DNA of 64,000 nucleotides. Source: Tetracentron sinense (lineage: Eukaryota > Streptophyta > Magnoliopsida > Trochodendrales > Trochodendraceae). Shown piece by piece: positions 21,705 through 33,752 of the stretch. The DNA is taken from assembly GCA_015143295.1 (NCBI GenBank), contig JABCRI010000888.1, positions 1 to 64,000 on the forward strand. The letters are read 5' to 3'. A program made the translations under genes and the position numbers. Every line of letters starts with the position of its first letter. Position 1 is the stretch's first letter. The notes beneath the pieces were generated by a model that ran no database searches, was not told the DNA's origin, and was given only the letters and a program-made list of their open reading frames with translations.

Positions 21705-23238
21705 GGAGACCTTTTTGGGGGTTTTGGGTTACCCTAAATCTAGAGAGAGATCTTAGAAGAGAAGGGAAGAGAGTGGAGGATTTCAAGAGGGGTTTTTGGA
21801 TTTGGAGAAGAAGAGCACAAATCAAGCCTTGATCTCGCTCCTACGCACCATTGGAGCTTGGATCTTCATCCACAAGCTTGGGTTTCGCTTCTACAAGCTT
21901 CCTCAAGCTTTTTCAAGCATCAGATCAAAGGGATTTCATCCTATAAGGTAGATACACTCTACTAGGTTCTAATTTCATAAACTCTTAATGAAAAACATGA
22001 TTTTCTTGACAAGTAGAGATATAGATGGCCTTGTATATATGGAAATGTACTCTTCTAGCTATTGAATTCATGAAACCTTCTTTATATCAAGATAAACTCT
22101 TATGGTTGGTGATGTGAGTTAATTGTGATGATGCTATGCTTTTAACCAACAAATGAAAGACGGTAAATAGTGAGTTGTTCTACATGTTAGTATCCAAAAG
22201 ATGAAAAGCATGTTAAAAGCCATAAGTTTTGGGAGAAACAAGTAGAAAAACCTTATTTTGAATGTGATTGGAATGGTGTGATATTATTGTATATGGATTA
22301 TGGTGATGGATGAATTATATTAAGTATGAGACATATGACCATATGTAAAGTGTTTTCTTTAATGTCTACCATGTTATATCACAATTGCTACACAGACACA
22401 TATGCATATGCATAATCGATTTTTTCTAAATTATGGGTATCCAAAAGAAGACGTACATGTATATAAGATGAAATACAAGAATAAGAAGAAAAAGAGTATA
22501 AGATGCAAATGAACCACTTGAAAAGTATAAGATGCAAGTGAACTAAATGAACAGTACAAGAAGCAAAAGAAGTATAAGAAAAGTACAAGAAGCAAAAAGA
22601 TGTATACGGAAAGTATAAGAAGCATAAGTATACAAAAAGTACAAGAAGCATAAGATATTACAAGAAGTACAAGAAGATGGAAAGTATACGGAAAAAGCCA
22701 ATGGGGATGCGATGATAGCAGGCCGCCTGAAAGGGAAATGGATACTGGCATTGGACTCCGATGATAGCAAGCCGGAATTGGATACTGGTCGTCTACCCCG
22801 AAGGTAGCCGAAGGTGAGGAGAACATTAGGCCACCCAGCTTACGTGGGTATGGGTACTAGTTGTCCGACTCCGGAGGTAGCGAACGATGAATACCAAGGT
22901 ATTTTAAATACCCATCCATGATAAGATAATAAAAGATAAAAGCCAAGGTATTTTAAATACCTGTATATGCAATAGTATAAGATGATAAAAGATGACAAGA
23001 AGATGTTTTCGACAAAAGATGATAAAAAGATGTAAAAGACAAAAGATGATAAGAAGATGTTTTCCGATAGTATTTTCCGAGATATATGCACATGATATGA
23101 TTTTTTTTTCCGCGCTCTGATTTCAAGAATGCATGTGAGATGATTAAACTATGATGTGTATATGTTGTGTTCTTGTTTATGATATTACTATCTAGTGGTT
23201 TGTATACGCTGAGTATTTCATGCTCAGCCGTACATATT

Positions 23239-23394
23239 ATGTCGGCAGGTCCCTTCGACATTTGTGGTGAGCGTCCTCAAGAACCATGGGTCGAGGAAGG
23301 GTATGTTGAGGAGGAGGAGACTTGGGGTAGTCTTCAGCAGCAGAGGGCTCAGGAGGAGCAGAGGGCTTTTGTTAGGTGGCCACATCATGAGTGA
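23239..23394 (+). CDS. Small conserved LTR frame (LTR A), 51 residues
   Basis: Starts MSAGPFDICGERPQ, then EPWVEEGYVEEEE, then a Gln/Glu/Arg-rich tail ending RWPHHE. The hairpin GCTGAGTATTTCATGCTCAG starts at 23208, 30 bases before the ATG. Across the LTRs of this window the start (MSAG, sometimes PFDIC) and the PWVEE..Y.EE block are constant while the tail varies. Bases that differ in the block are mostly third codon positions, which suggests selection on the peptide. It would lie in the 5' leader of element RNA, upstream of gag, so it could be a regulatory upstream frame. Alternatively the sequence before GGT is a 3' splice acceptor (TTATGTCGGCAG) and the block belongs to a longer spliced product. 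No known domain recognised. Confidence 0.5.
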   Translation: MSAGPFDICGERPQEPWVEEGYVEEEETWGSLQQQRAQEEQRAFVRWPHHE

Positions 23395-23700
23395 CGAGAG
23401 GGAGAGACTTGTACATAAATTTTGTTGAGTGAGTATTTTAGCTCTTTATTTTGGTTTTGTTATAAACTTGGATTATGGTATTTTGGTCTTGTATATAAAC
23501 TTAGAATGCGGTATGTATAGAAAGAAATTTTTTTTCCCATTTCCGTTATAGTATATATATAGAAGATTGTAGTATGCTACTGCTATCACAGGTTCTATAT
23601 GTTGTACAGGATTCATATGTTATATAGGGTGATTTGGTAATGAGTTCACGTCGCCAAAGTATCCTAACTCCTAGGAGGTATTTTGGGTCGTGACATAACC

Positions 23701-24910
23701 AATCTTTATGAAAGGATCTTGCATTCAAGAAAGGATCTTGCATTCAAGAAAAGAATAAAAGATCATAGAGATTTAAGAAAATCCTATCTGAATTTTTAAA
23801 AAAAAATTTATTACAATTATTTGTAGGAAAATATAATGGTTTTATTATTTTCCGGTTTGATCTATATGAGATATAGATTTATAGAGCTAAATGATAATTG
23901 TTATCATTATTTTAATCTTTTAAAATATCAGAAAAAGAACTCCATCACCATGTTGCATTTAATTATATGAGATTACAGTTATGGGTTAATTTTATGCTCT
24001 GTGATAAATTGTTTATCATGCATTCATATTAGAGGAAAATATGTAGTAGGATTTTAACAAATTTGTAAATGGCAGATTCATTCGGTTTCCCTTATAAAGG
24101 GCGAATGGAAATCTAGTTTCCTTAGTGTCATTTGATTTCTATATCATGCATTGGCCGGATATGCTGCGATAAAGATCTTGATTAGATAATAAAGAAGGGA
24201 TTGCGAAGCTGTTTGCGAGTTGCCTTTATTCTTACCTTATTCTCTTACATCCATGCATTTTATTTTATTTTTACTGACCCATAGCAACTAATCTCATATA
24301 ATATTTGTTTTTATTTAGTTTATCATGCAATCATATTTACTGCTGATTATTCATGTTTATTTTTTTAAAATAATTGCCCCAAAATATCATGTGTATATAA
24401 GACTAGGGATAAGTCTCTAAGTATTATGATCTTCTTCCATACACTATGTGATCTTATAGTGGGGAGTGTGAGTAAGCTGACAGACCAAAGCCGGGCCCAA
24501 TCCCTCTAACCTATGTGAAAACATGGTAAAAACTTTATAAGCAAATAATGGGAGCAATAACTAGATGTTTATTAAGTTCATAGTGGGTGGGCACATGAAT
24601 AAGAGATGTCATACAATAATGCCAAAGCGTGAGTATAGCATCCCTTATAAATCAGACAGTAGATCGAATGCTCCAAGATTCACATGATAAGATCTGTGAA
24701 AGTGGAGAAGATAGATTCTTTCTGCCTATTCAAGGTGATGTGATGTTGTGCCCAAAGGCAAGATTACATTAAGCCAATAACTAGGTATTTGATGCCAATT
24801 AATTCTTCCTAAATTGGCAATACTATTAGAAACAGACCCATAATCTAATAGTATTAAATGAATTCAATAGATCCCTAATACTGTCTTTAATTTTGTCAAT
24901 TGATTAGATC
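23701..24910 (+). other. copia1 leader, second part
   Basis: AT-rich, no open frames of note. Includes a 19-bp direct duplication (GGATCTTGCATTCAAGAAA) near 23714-23752. It ends at the gag start. Confidence 0.7.
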
Positions 24911-25760
24911 ATGACAAGCCTTCACCCTCTAACTGAAATTTTAAGGGATGAAAAGTTAGTTGGAACAAACTATGTTGACTGGATAATAAAAATTAGAATT
25001 GTATTTGTCGCAGACAACCTTGACCTGTGTCTTAAGACACCTAAACCCGAGATTCTTGATGATGCATCACCGGCGCAAAAGGCTAAGTTGGAGCATTAGG
25101 AGAGGTCCAATCAGATGACCAAGTGTTACATTTTGGCTTCAATGTCTAACATTTTACAAAACCAGCATGAACACATGTATAAAGCTTATGACATTTTGCA
25201 AAACTACATGAGATGTTTGGTGGGCAAAATAGGTCAGCTCGACAAATAAAGTGGAAAACCCTTATTAACACAAAGATGGTTTAGGGAACATCAGTCAGAG
25301 AGCACATCATAAAGATGATGAGTATATTTAATGAAGTGGAAATTCTTGGTGGAGAGATGGATGCTATCACTCAAGTTGATACAGTTCTGCAATCACTTCT
25401 TTCGTCTTACAATGCGTTCATGTTAAATTATAACATGAACAGGAGTGAAATGTCACTAAGTGAGCTTATGAACTCACTGGTGGATGCAGAAGATTTGATC
25501 AAAAATTCAACAAAGGGTGAAACTTTAATTGTCGATAAACATGATACCTCCAATCAAAACAAAAAGAATAGAAAGAGGAACAAGGGTAAAGAGAAGTTTA
25601 AAGACTTAAAGACTATAGGGGCAAGGCAAAAGTTACCAAAGGTTCTTTAGGAGATGCTAGCAAGGATAATAAAGGCAAGGGAAAATGTTTCCATTATAGA
25701 AAGATAGGTCACTAGAAGAGGAACAGTAGGACTTACCTCACAACTCTTAAGAAGGGTGGC
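24911..25760 (+). pseudogene. copia1 gag region (broken)
   Basis: Ty1/copia gag features: LTEILRDEKLVGTNYVDW near the start, then the UBN2-type helical region (EVEILGGEMDAITQVDTVL, NRSEMSLSELMNSL), a lysine-rich part and a degraded zinc-knuckle area. The region is broken in several places. Confidence 0.85.
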
Positions 25761-25829
25761 ACCGGTACTCAAGGTATGAGATGCTATGACGTACTGATTA
25801 CTGTTGAGTCAAACTTTCTAAATGGTCCT

Positions 25830-26900
25830 CCTAAATCATGGTGCGTGGATTCTGGATCCACTATACATGTTTGCAATTATTTACAGATATTTAAGGAAAC
25901 CAAAAAACTGACCAGATAGGAGCAGAAGCTTAAAGTTTCTTGGGTGCAAATGTTGCAGTCAAGTCAATAGGCGTATCTACTCTTTATTTACCTCAAGGAA
26001 AGACTTTAGTTTTAGAAGACTTTTTTTATGTGTCTAGAGCGCACAGGAATTTGATTTCAATTTCAAGACTTTTAAATTATGGTTACTCTGTCATTTTTAA
26101 TTCAATAGTTGAAATTAAGAAATATAGAATGGTCGTAATTACTGGTAATCTTATTAACAGTCTCTATTTAATATTTCCTTTGGTAAATAATGAAAGTCTG
26201 CAAAGTGACAATGCCTCATAATCTAGAATGTCTGGAATGAAGAGACATTACACAGAGTCAACTTATCTTTGGCATAAGAGACTTGGTCACATTAATCTTG
26301 TTAGGACCAAGAGGTTGGTAAAAGATGGTCCCTTTGAATTTCTCAAGGTAGAACCACTCCCTACTTGTGAATCATGTCTCAAAGGGAAGATGACCAAGAA
26401 GCCTCACCCTAAATAGATAGGAGGAGCTAAAGAAAAGTTAAAACTCATACATAGTGATGGATGTGGTCGATTTAATATTGTTGCAAGAGGGCAATACCAG
26501 TATTTTGTTACATTTACCGATGACTATTCTAGATATGGATATGTCTATTTGATGCAGCACAAATCTAATACTTTTGAAAAGTTCAAAGAATTCAGATTAG
26601 AAGTTGAGAATCAAATAGAAAAATCCATTAAGACACTTCGATCAGATCGAGGTGGTGAATAGCTCACCAACGATTTTATGGATTACTTAAAGGATAATGG
26701 GATTATCTCACGATGGTCAGCCTGCCTCACCTTAATAGAAGGGTGTTTCTGAAAGAAGAAACTAGACCTTATTAGCTATGGTTCAATCTATAATAAAGCA
26801 TGCCGATGTACCTTTCTATCTTTGGGGGTATGCTTTACAAACGGCCATTTACATTCTGAATCGGGTTCCTTCTAAATCAATACCGGTTACACCCTATGAA
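25830..26900 (+). pseudogene. copia1 protease, GAG-pre-integrase and integrase region (broken)
   Basis: The protease surroundings are seen as SWCVDSG; the pre-integrase region as LWHKRLGHIN and CESCLKGKMTKKP; and the integrase core in pieces (FTDDYSRYGYVYLM; LRSDRGGE). Several breaks. Confidence 0.85.
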
Positions 26901-27329
26901 TTGTAGACTGAGCAAAAACCTAGCTTACAACATCTAAGGGTATGGGGTTGCCCTACGCATGTTCGCAAGCTCGAACCTACAAAGTTGGAATCTAGAACAG
27001 AAAAATAGAATTTTGTAGGGTATCCAAAGAAAACTAAGGGTTTCTACTTCTACTCCAAGGTAGACCAAACAGTTGTTATTAGGAATCACGCCACATTCTT
27101 GGAGGAAGAAAAGGATCTTCTTAAAAAGGTTGAATTTCATGAGATGAAAGACAACATAGCTAGTATCCCACCTAAACCTAATCCTTCCACTAGAAACTCT
27201 TCTAATTGAATTCCACTGAGAAGGTCAGAAAGAGTTTCTAGACCACCAGATAGAGTTCAGTATTACAATAGTGAGGTTTATCTAGTTACCCCTGATGATG
27301 AAGATATAGATCGTAATACTTATCAAGAA

Positions 27330-28269
27330 GCAATATAAGATGTAGATGCATCTCAATGGAATAAAGCCACTAAATGCTGAAATAGATTTCATGTACGACA
27401 ACAGTATCTGGACTTTAGTAGATCCACCAGATGGTATAAGGCCCATTAGATGCAAATGGATTTACAAAAGGAAGAAGGGTGCTGATGGAAACGTGGAGAC
27501 CTATAAAGCAAGACTTGTTGCAAAAGGTTACACTCAAATTCAAGGAGTTGATTATGAGGATACCTTTTCACCTGTAGCTATGCTCAAATCCATTAGGATA
27601 TTGCTAGCTATAGATGCACACCATGACTATGAGATATCGGAAATGGATGTCAAAACTGCTTTCCTAAATGGAATATTAGAAGAAGACATCTATATGAAAC
27701 AACCTGAGGGCTTTATTGCTCCTAACCAGGAGAACATGGTATGCAAGCTTAACAAGACAATATATGGTTTGAAACAACTTCTCGAAGCTGGAACTAAAGA
27801 TTTGATATTTTGATCAAGGACAGTGGGAGAACGGTAGTATACCTTATTCTCTATGTAGATGACATCCTACTCATTGGGAATGATGTAAGGATGTTGCTAT
27901 CAGTCAAGATTTGGATTTCTCAGTATTTCTCAGTGAAAGACATGGGAGAGGCATCCTATATTCTCGGAATAAAGATTCTGAGAGATAAAAAATGCCGGAT
28001 GTTGAGATTGAGCCAAACTTCCTACATTGACAAGATTTTGTTAAGGTATAGTATGAGTAATTGTAAGACCACTCTCATTCCTTTCAGACATTGTATTACT
28101 TTCTCTAAAAAGATGGCTCCTTTATCAACTGATGATATCGAGCAGATGAAGAGGTGCCCATATGTTTTGGTAGTTGGGAGCCTCATGTATGTCATGCTAT
28201 GTACTAGACCGGATATCTGTAATGCAGTGGGAGTTTTAAGTCGGTTCCAAAGCAATACAGGAGTCAATC
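27330..28269 (+). pseudogene. copia1 reverse transcriptase region (broken, continues at 41861)
   Basis: RT blocks: DGIRPIRCKWIYKRKKGADG, KARLVAKGYTQIQGVDYEDT, MDVKTAFLNGILEEDIYMKQ and the YVDD active-site block LILYVDDILLIGND. It stops at the CAATC duplication where solo LTR D entered. Few breaks. Confidence 0.9.
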
Positions 28270-28573
28270 TATCGTGCCCCAAAACCCACCCTAGGAGTTA
28301 GAGTTAATCTCGGACGACTAAATCATGACTCACATGACCTGCTTGACAAACCATCCTGCAAAAACCCACAGAGCATATACAATAGAGGACATAATAGTGG
28401 AAACATAACAACAAGCACAGTGGAAGTCTAAAGAACCTCTATGTATATACACATACATGATCCAAGTTGATACAAAAAGTTAATCAACAAAGAAAGTGCA
28501 GACATGCCAGTCAAAATACATGGATAAAACTCTCGAACTCACCCACAGCTATTCACTCAGAATCTATCACCAC

Positions 28574-28693
28574 CTAATAGTAATCCTCTACCGGAGGTTC
28601 CTCCACAGGTTCCTCAACGCATTCCTCTTCTGCCCAAGGGCTCAGAGTACAGATATCATAAGGAGCAGCTGCTCCACTATCACCTGCCGACAT
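28574..28693 (-). CDS. Small conserved LTR frame (LTR D), 39 residues
   Basis: MSAGDSGAAAPYDIC, then SPWAEEECVEE, ending PVEDYY. It is the most diverged copy at the DNA level but keeps length and frame. Confidence 0.45.
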   Translation of the reverse strand: MSAGDSGAAAPYDICTLSPWAEEECVEEPVEEPPVEDYY

Positions 28694-29244
28694 AAGAAGT
28701 ACGGTTAAGCATGGAATACTCAGCGGGTACAGAATACTAACCAACAGTCATAGCAGCATAGCAATATAGAAATGAAGTAAAGCAGGAAGTAGTTCATATG
28801 ATTAATGGAGAAAAACAAACAGTTTATAGTTCATGCTGGAATCATATCTAAGTCAGAAAAACTCTTGAAATCATCTCGCTTGATCTTGTCGAGCGTGTCT
28901 AATCATGCGTGTCATGCGTGCTTTCTTGGAAATTAACATGCTCATGTACTTGTGATGTCGGAGCAAAGCATAATCTTAGGATATGCCCTACCCCTATGCT
29001 GAAATGGGATGCCTAGATACCGTTCATAGACCGTCGCTGTAGAGCCCCAGACTTTTTCATGCTTAATACATGACACTTTCGTTGTCATCTTGTATGATTA
29101 ATAAATGAGGAAGAATTTGGAAATTTCGAAATGCCAGAATTGTTCCTCTTCGAAGTACAAACACAACGCAAGTTGAATCGTCAAAATCGGACGAACGAGT
29201 CAAAAGATATGGCCAAAACAGTATGTACCTGTAGGAAAACGTAT

Positions 29245-30182
29245 ACTGTGTGCATCCGTTGTACAGCTCACCACGGGTACGTTGTACAACTCACCACGGG
29301 CACGTTGTACAACTCACCACGGGCATGCTGTACATGAGACGACGTGACAACGGGTTCGTCACCCTTGACAAGCACCACGAGTGGCACTATTCACGGACCA
29401 CGAGTGGCACTATTCACAAGCATCACGAGTGGCACTATTCACAAGCACCACGAGTGGCACTATTCACAAGCACCACGAGTTTGCACTATTCACAAGCACC
29501 ACGAGTAGCACTATTCACAAGCACCACGAGTTGCACTATTCACGGACCACGAGTGGCACTATTCACAAGCACCACGAGTGGCACTATTCACGGACCACGA
29601 GTGGCACTATTCACAAGCACCACGAGTGGCACTATTCACGGACCACGAGTGGCACTATTCACAAGCATCACGAGTGGCACTATTCACAAGCACCACGAGT
29701 TTGCACTATTCACAAGCACCACGAGTAGCACTATTCACGGACCACGAGTGGCACTATTCACAAGCACCACGAGTTTGCACTATTCACAAGCACCACGAGT
29801 GGCACTATTCACGGACCACGAGTGGCACTATTCACAAGCACCACGAGTTTGCACTATTCACAAGCACCACGAGTGGCACTATTCACGGACCACGAGTGGC
29901 ACTATTCATGGCACCACGAGTTGCACTATTCACGCCACCACGAGTTGGCACTATTCACAGCACCACGAGTTGGCACTATTCACGGCACCACGAGTTGCAC
30001 TATTCATGCCACCACGAGTTGGCACTATTCACGGCACCACGAGTTGGCACTATTCACAGCACCACGAGTTGGCACTATTCACGGCACCACGAGTGGCACT
30101 ATTCATGCCACCACGAGTTGGCACTATTCACGCCACCACGAGTTGGCACTATTCACGCCACCACGAGTTGGCACTATTCACG
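29245..30182. repeat. U3 minisatellite of gypsy2 5' LTR (GGCACTATTCAC type)
   Basis: Two blocks. First, about three units of roughly 24 bp with TTGTACAACTCACCACGGGC (29245-29340). Then about 30 units of 21-26 bp of the form CACCACGAGTGGCACTATTC plus ACAAG, ACGG or ACGC (29372-30180). The unit has no stop in several frames, so long open frames appear by default and are not genes. Confidence 0.95.
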
Positions 30183-31581
30183 GTCCTCGCGTCATTGCAG
30201 AAATCCCAGTAAGGGTATTACGGTCTTTTGGTCAGTTCACTCTTACCTTAAGAGTTTAACCCGAGCCTTTAGGGCTTCATTCGACACTTAGAGAGTTTGA
30301 GAGAATAGGAGAAAGAGGAGAAGGCGATTCCAATCTAGGGTTTCCATTTTGGAGAGAAATCAAAGGGTTTTGAGACCCTAGATCAACCTCAAGCCCGTTT
30401 TCTTCAAGATTTCGGTGCAGGCATTCGTGGAGCTCACGAATCAAGCTAGGGCAGCAACCCACAGCCATTTGGAAAGAGGGTTTCTTCCTCATTTCTTCAG
30501 GTCGGTACTTTTTACTACCCTCCTAGTTATAGTTCCTCTTTCCCCTTCTTTCCTCTTCATTTTCTTTCATTTACACATGTGCTATGAGATGGATGAATGG
30601 TAAATAACAAATGGTAAATGGTGAATGGTGAATGGTGAATGGTGAATGGTGAATGGAGATGGGATGGGCGATTGGATGCCAATGGTTGTGTGTGATGAAC
30701 AAATGGGGAAGGGCATTGTTCCAATAATGAACGTACATGTATGATTTGAGTAAAACCCATCTAGAAAAGCATGTTGTAGGATAAATCCATAATGAACATA
30801 CCATGTTTGATGAAATGCCAAGGTGAACACAGTGAGCTGAAAATCTGGAAATGCATGCCTAATAAATTATGAATATTGCTAGGTACTATGATAGTGTGTT
30901 TCCTGCTTTCCCATAATGCTATGAATATTACATTACTCAATCTTTGTTGCTATATGTGTTGTGAAATTACCCAAATGTCATCTTTAAATTTGAATGCAAG
31001 TATGTACACGGTTCCCACGAGCACGGCATGCATGGCATGATTTATCGAGGTTTTCAAGAACATGGTTAGAGGTGGGACATATCCTACGATATGTTTTACC
31101 TCGCTTTTCACAAGAAGACAAGAACCAACATTCCACGAGGGGTCTCCCCTCACTCACAAGTGCATATCATGAAGAAGGGTCTCCCTTCCCTCGCAAGTGC
31201 ATTGCATAAAGAAGGGTCTCCCTTCCCTCTCAAGGCATCTCACAAGTGCATCTCACAAGTGCTTCTCACAAGTTACATGATCACAAGCAAGCATGCATGA
31301 CATGACATGACATACAAGAATCAAGCAAGATAGACAAGACAAGCTTTCACGTACGAAAAGATATTTCAGGTCAAGTCAGGTGCACGATGTTTTCAAGAGG
31401 ATTTATCGGTTTTCTACGAGTTTCAAGCATGATTCTAAACTGCTTTACTTCCTTGTATGATATAAATTGTTTCCGTGTGACAAATATGAATTTCTCCTGA
31501 TTATGTATTGCCATGTTTATGCTATAATTGTTGGTTAGTATTCAGTACCCGCTGAGTATTCCATGCTCAGCCGTACTTCTT

Positions 31582-31701
31582 ATGTCGGCAGGTTCTGAGG
31601 GAGCTGCTACTCCATTTGATGTTTGTGCTCCTGGTCCATGGGTGGAGGAGGAGTATGTCGAGGAGCCTTTGGAGAAACCTCCAGTAGAGGGTTACCAATA
31701 G
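31582..31701 (+). CDS. Small conserved LTR frame (gypsy2 5' LTR), 39 residues
   Basis: MSAGSEGAATPFDVCAPGPW, then VEEEYVEE, ending PPVEGYQ. It lies about 650 bp upstream of the gag ATG in the same transcript direction. Confidence 0.5.
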   Translation: MSAGSEGAATPFDVCAPGPWVEEEYVEEPLEKPPVEGYQ

Positions 31702-31995
31702 GTGGTTGTAGATTCTGAGTAGATTAGCTGTGGGTGAGACGAGAGTCAGATTTATGTATTTTGGCGGGCATGTCCGCACTTTCTTTTGGATTCTTTTTGT
31801 ATAAACTTGGATTGATTATGTATATACATAGAGGTTTGGTAGACTTCCGCTATGCCATGTTAGAGCATGTTTCCGCTGTTTTGTCCTCTATCGTATATGC
31901 TCTGTGGGTTTTGCAGGTTAGTTGTCAAGCAAGTCATGATTAGTCGTCCAAAGTTCACTCTAACTCCTAGGGTGGGTTTTGGGGCACGACAGAAG

Positions 31996-32007
31996 TGGTA
32001 TCAGAGC
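31996..32007 (+). promoter_or_regulatory. gypsy2 primer binding site (initiator-Met tRNA)
   Basis: TGGTATCAGAGC, four bases after the LTR end. Confidence 0.93.
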
Positions 32008-32345
32008 TTAGGCTTTAGGTCTCTAGGGTCACTTAGAATCTTATACCACGGCTTGACAAGAGCATATGTCAGGAAACAAGTTAGGAAGAAAGTAAGTCGG
32101 AAGAGAGTCTTGATCCAAGTGTAAGACTAAACTTTAGTCTTAGTCAAAATGGTTGTTTCAACCAAGTACGAGCCTTAGAAACGCTAGAACACCAAAGTAT
32201 AATATTATAAATACTCTGATGACTTAATGCGATGTATATTAGTATTATACAATTAATACAAATTGGATTATTGTGAAATGGCATTGAAGTAAACTGTGGT
32301 TTAAAGTTAGACTCATGTGGTGTTATTATTCTCAGGACTTGAGTC

Positions 32346-33713
32346 ATGAGACGGAACACACGGGGTCGTGGACCACATACCAGAGCTTCCTCTTCTTCAC
32401 GGGATGAGGATGAGCAGCCGGACCTCTCTCGAGTCTTAGGCTCTATTGCTGAGACACTCGCCATACTGGCGGCTCGACAGGCTATACCATCATCGGCGGC
32501 ACCTACTCCACCGCCCGCAGCTCCAGTACATCGTACCGCTGGAGTTGAGGCATTCAGGAGATTGAGGCCTCCACCATTCCATGGGAGTGTGGACCCTCTT
32601 GCTGCGGAGGCATGGATCCTCCAGATGGAGAAGATCCTTACGGTCCTCTCACCTACAGAGGAGGAGAGGGTAGCATGGGCAGCTTTCATGCTAGAAGGCG
32701 AAGCCCACCATTGGTGGTTGTCCGCACTGAGGACGAGAGATTTGACCATGCAGGGTCTACCTTGGACTTGGGAGGAGTTCAAGGATACTTTTTACAAAAA
32801 GTATTTTCCGATTGGAGCATGGGAAAAGAAAGAGAGAGAATTCATCAACCTTGAGCAAGGTTTGATGTCAGTGGCACAATACGAGGCCAAGTTCTCGGAG
32901 TTGTCGAGATTTGCGCCTCATATGGTTGCTACTGAGGCAATGAAGGCGAGGAGATTTGAGCAAGGGCTCAAGGATGTGATTATGGAGAAGGTGTCCGTTT
33001 TCAGGCATACTACCTACCCTGAGGTAGTAGACAAGGCCTTATTGGTCGAGGCCAATTCGGAGACAGTGTCCAAGAAGAGGGAGTGGGCGAGAGGCCAAGC
33101 TAGCAGTTCAGCACCTCCAGAGAGGCGGACTCGTTATCAGTATGCGTGGCCAGCACCATCGATGAGACCTTCTTATGCGCCTCCAGCTCCACGGCAGTAT
33201 GTGCCTCAGGCACCGAGACCTCAGGCTCTTCCAGCCCCACGGCCTGTTGCACCTCAGACGATGAGGTATGCTCCGCTTCCAGCCCCTCCGACTTATACAC
33301 ACGAGGTCTGCACTTCATGCGGCAAAAGGCATCCGGCAGGAGATTGTCGAAGAGCATCTGGTGGATGTTATCATTGCGGTCGCCAGGGCCACATGATCAG
33401 GGATTGCCCCAGTCGGCATTTATCAGGCCAGTCTCAGGGGATTAGTCCACCAGCACGCCCAGCAGGATCATATCAGGCGTCATCTCAGACTACCCGGTCT
33501 ACACCACAGTCTCGCCAGGCGAACCAGGGGCGAGTTTTTGCCTTGACAGAGGGTGATGCACTTGCATCTGACGATGTGGTGCAAGGTACGTGTTTGGAGT
33601 TATTTTCCTTATTCGTGATGGTTATGTTATGTTTTATCCCATTTGTTCGTACTTGGTATGCTATATATGTATATACCTATGTGTATACACTGTTGATGCT
33701 TGAATTGACGTAA
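32346..33713 (+). CDS. gag: gypsy2 gag
   Basis: 455-residue open frame. The start is MRRNTRGRGPHTRASSSS, followed by the retrotransposon_gag region (RRLRPPPFHGSVDPLAAEAW, YKKYFPIG, LSRFAPHMV), a Pro/Ala/Arg-rich linker and two zinc knuckles, CTSCGKRHPAGDC and CYHCGRQGHMIRDC. The conserved gag end DDVVQG is followed directly by a GTACGT border, so the last 40 or so residues of the open frame are probably spacer rather than protein. Confidence 0.92.
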   Translation: MRRNTRGRGPHTRASSSSRDEDEQPDLSRVLGSIAETLAILAARQAIPSSAAPTPPPAAPVHRTAGVEAFRRLRPPPFHGSVDPLAAEAWILQMEKILTVLSPTEEERVAWAAFMLEGEAHHWWLSALRTRDLTMQGLPWTWEEFKDTFYKKYFPIGAWEKKEREFINLEQGLMSVAQYEAKFSELSRFAPHMVATEAMKARRFEQGLKDVIMEKVSVFRHTTYPEVVDKALLVEANSETVSKKREWARGQASSSAPPERRTRYQYAWPAPSMRPSYAPPAPRQYVPQAPRPQALPAPRPVAPQTMRYAPLPAPPTYTHEVCTSCGKRHPAGDCRRASGGCYHCGRQGHMIRDCPSRHLSGQSQGISPPARPAGSYQASSQTTRSTPQSRQANQGRVFALTEGDALASDDVVQGTCLELFSLFVMVMLCFIPFVRTWYAIYVYTYVYTLLMLELT

Positions 33714-33729
33714 CTAGCTAAAATTTCAG
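33587..33729 (+). other. gypsy2 gag-pol spacer with intron-like borders
   Basis: Starts GTACGT after the gag end and finishes AAAATTTCAG before the pol start ([15 protein letters not shown]). It is T-rich and corresponds in place to the gypsy1 spacer at 10399-10497. Confidence 0.5.
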
Positions 33730-33752
33730 GAGCCCTACTAGTCAATGAGTGT

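Larger units (their letters stand above)
15166..23695 (+). mobile_element. Solo gypsy LTR A in the copia1 leader (TSD TAACC), itself interrupted
   Basis: Starts TGTAGAGCCCCGG and ends GGGTCGTGACA, flanked by TAACC at 15161-15165 and 23696-23700. Without the insert at 15249-20743 it is about 3.0 kb, the size of the gypsy2 LTRs, and has no internal coding part, so it is a solo LTR left by LTR-LTR recombination. It contains a clear TATA box (21697-21704), a U3 palindrome array, the conserved hairpin and the small frame. Confidence 0.9.
29038..31991 (+). repeat. gypsy2 5' LTR (2954 bp)
   Basis: TGTAGAGCCCCAGAC to GGGGCACGACA. It contains the minisatellite, a (GGTGAAT)n run near 30610-30655, the leader GAAGGGTCTCCCTTC hairpins near 31130-31235, the hairpin at 31551-31571 and the small frame. 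Confidence 0.95.

Noticed and set aside
24430-24900. Host gene between the nests of copia1
   Set aside because: The sequence is continuous with the copia leader and gag start and has no exon-like features of its own.
29372-30180. CRISPR-like array
   Set aside because: Units are directly adjacent with 4-6 base linkers rather than unique spacers, and the array lies in an LTR of a plant retrotransposon.
29250-30291. Long overlapping open frames (up to about 320 codons) in three frames
   Set aside because: They run through the minisatellite, whose unit has no stop codons and whose length changes shift the frame; the products are simple repeats. The same applies at 37380-38414 and 50008-50570.
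30557-30830. Frames with repeated SPFTIHH
   Set aside because: They are the (GGTGAAT)n heptamer run read on the other strand; 38712-38999 is the same.
32144-32782. 212-codon minus-strand frame
   Set aside because: Antisense shadow of gypsy2 gag, with no own motif. Similar shadows lie opposite the gypsy1 gag and pol (for example 11006-11530 plus).
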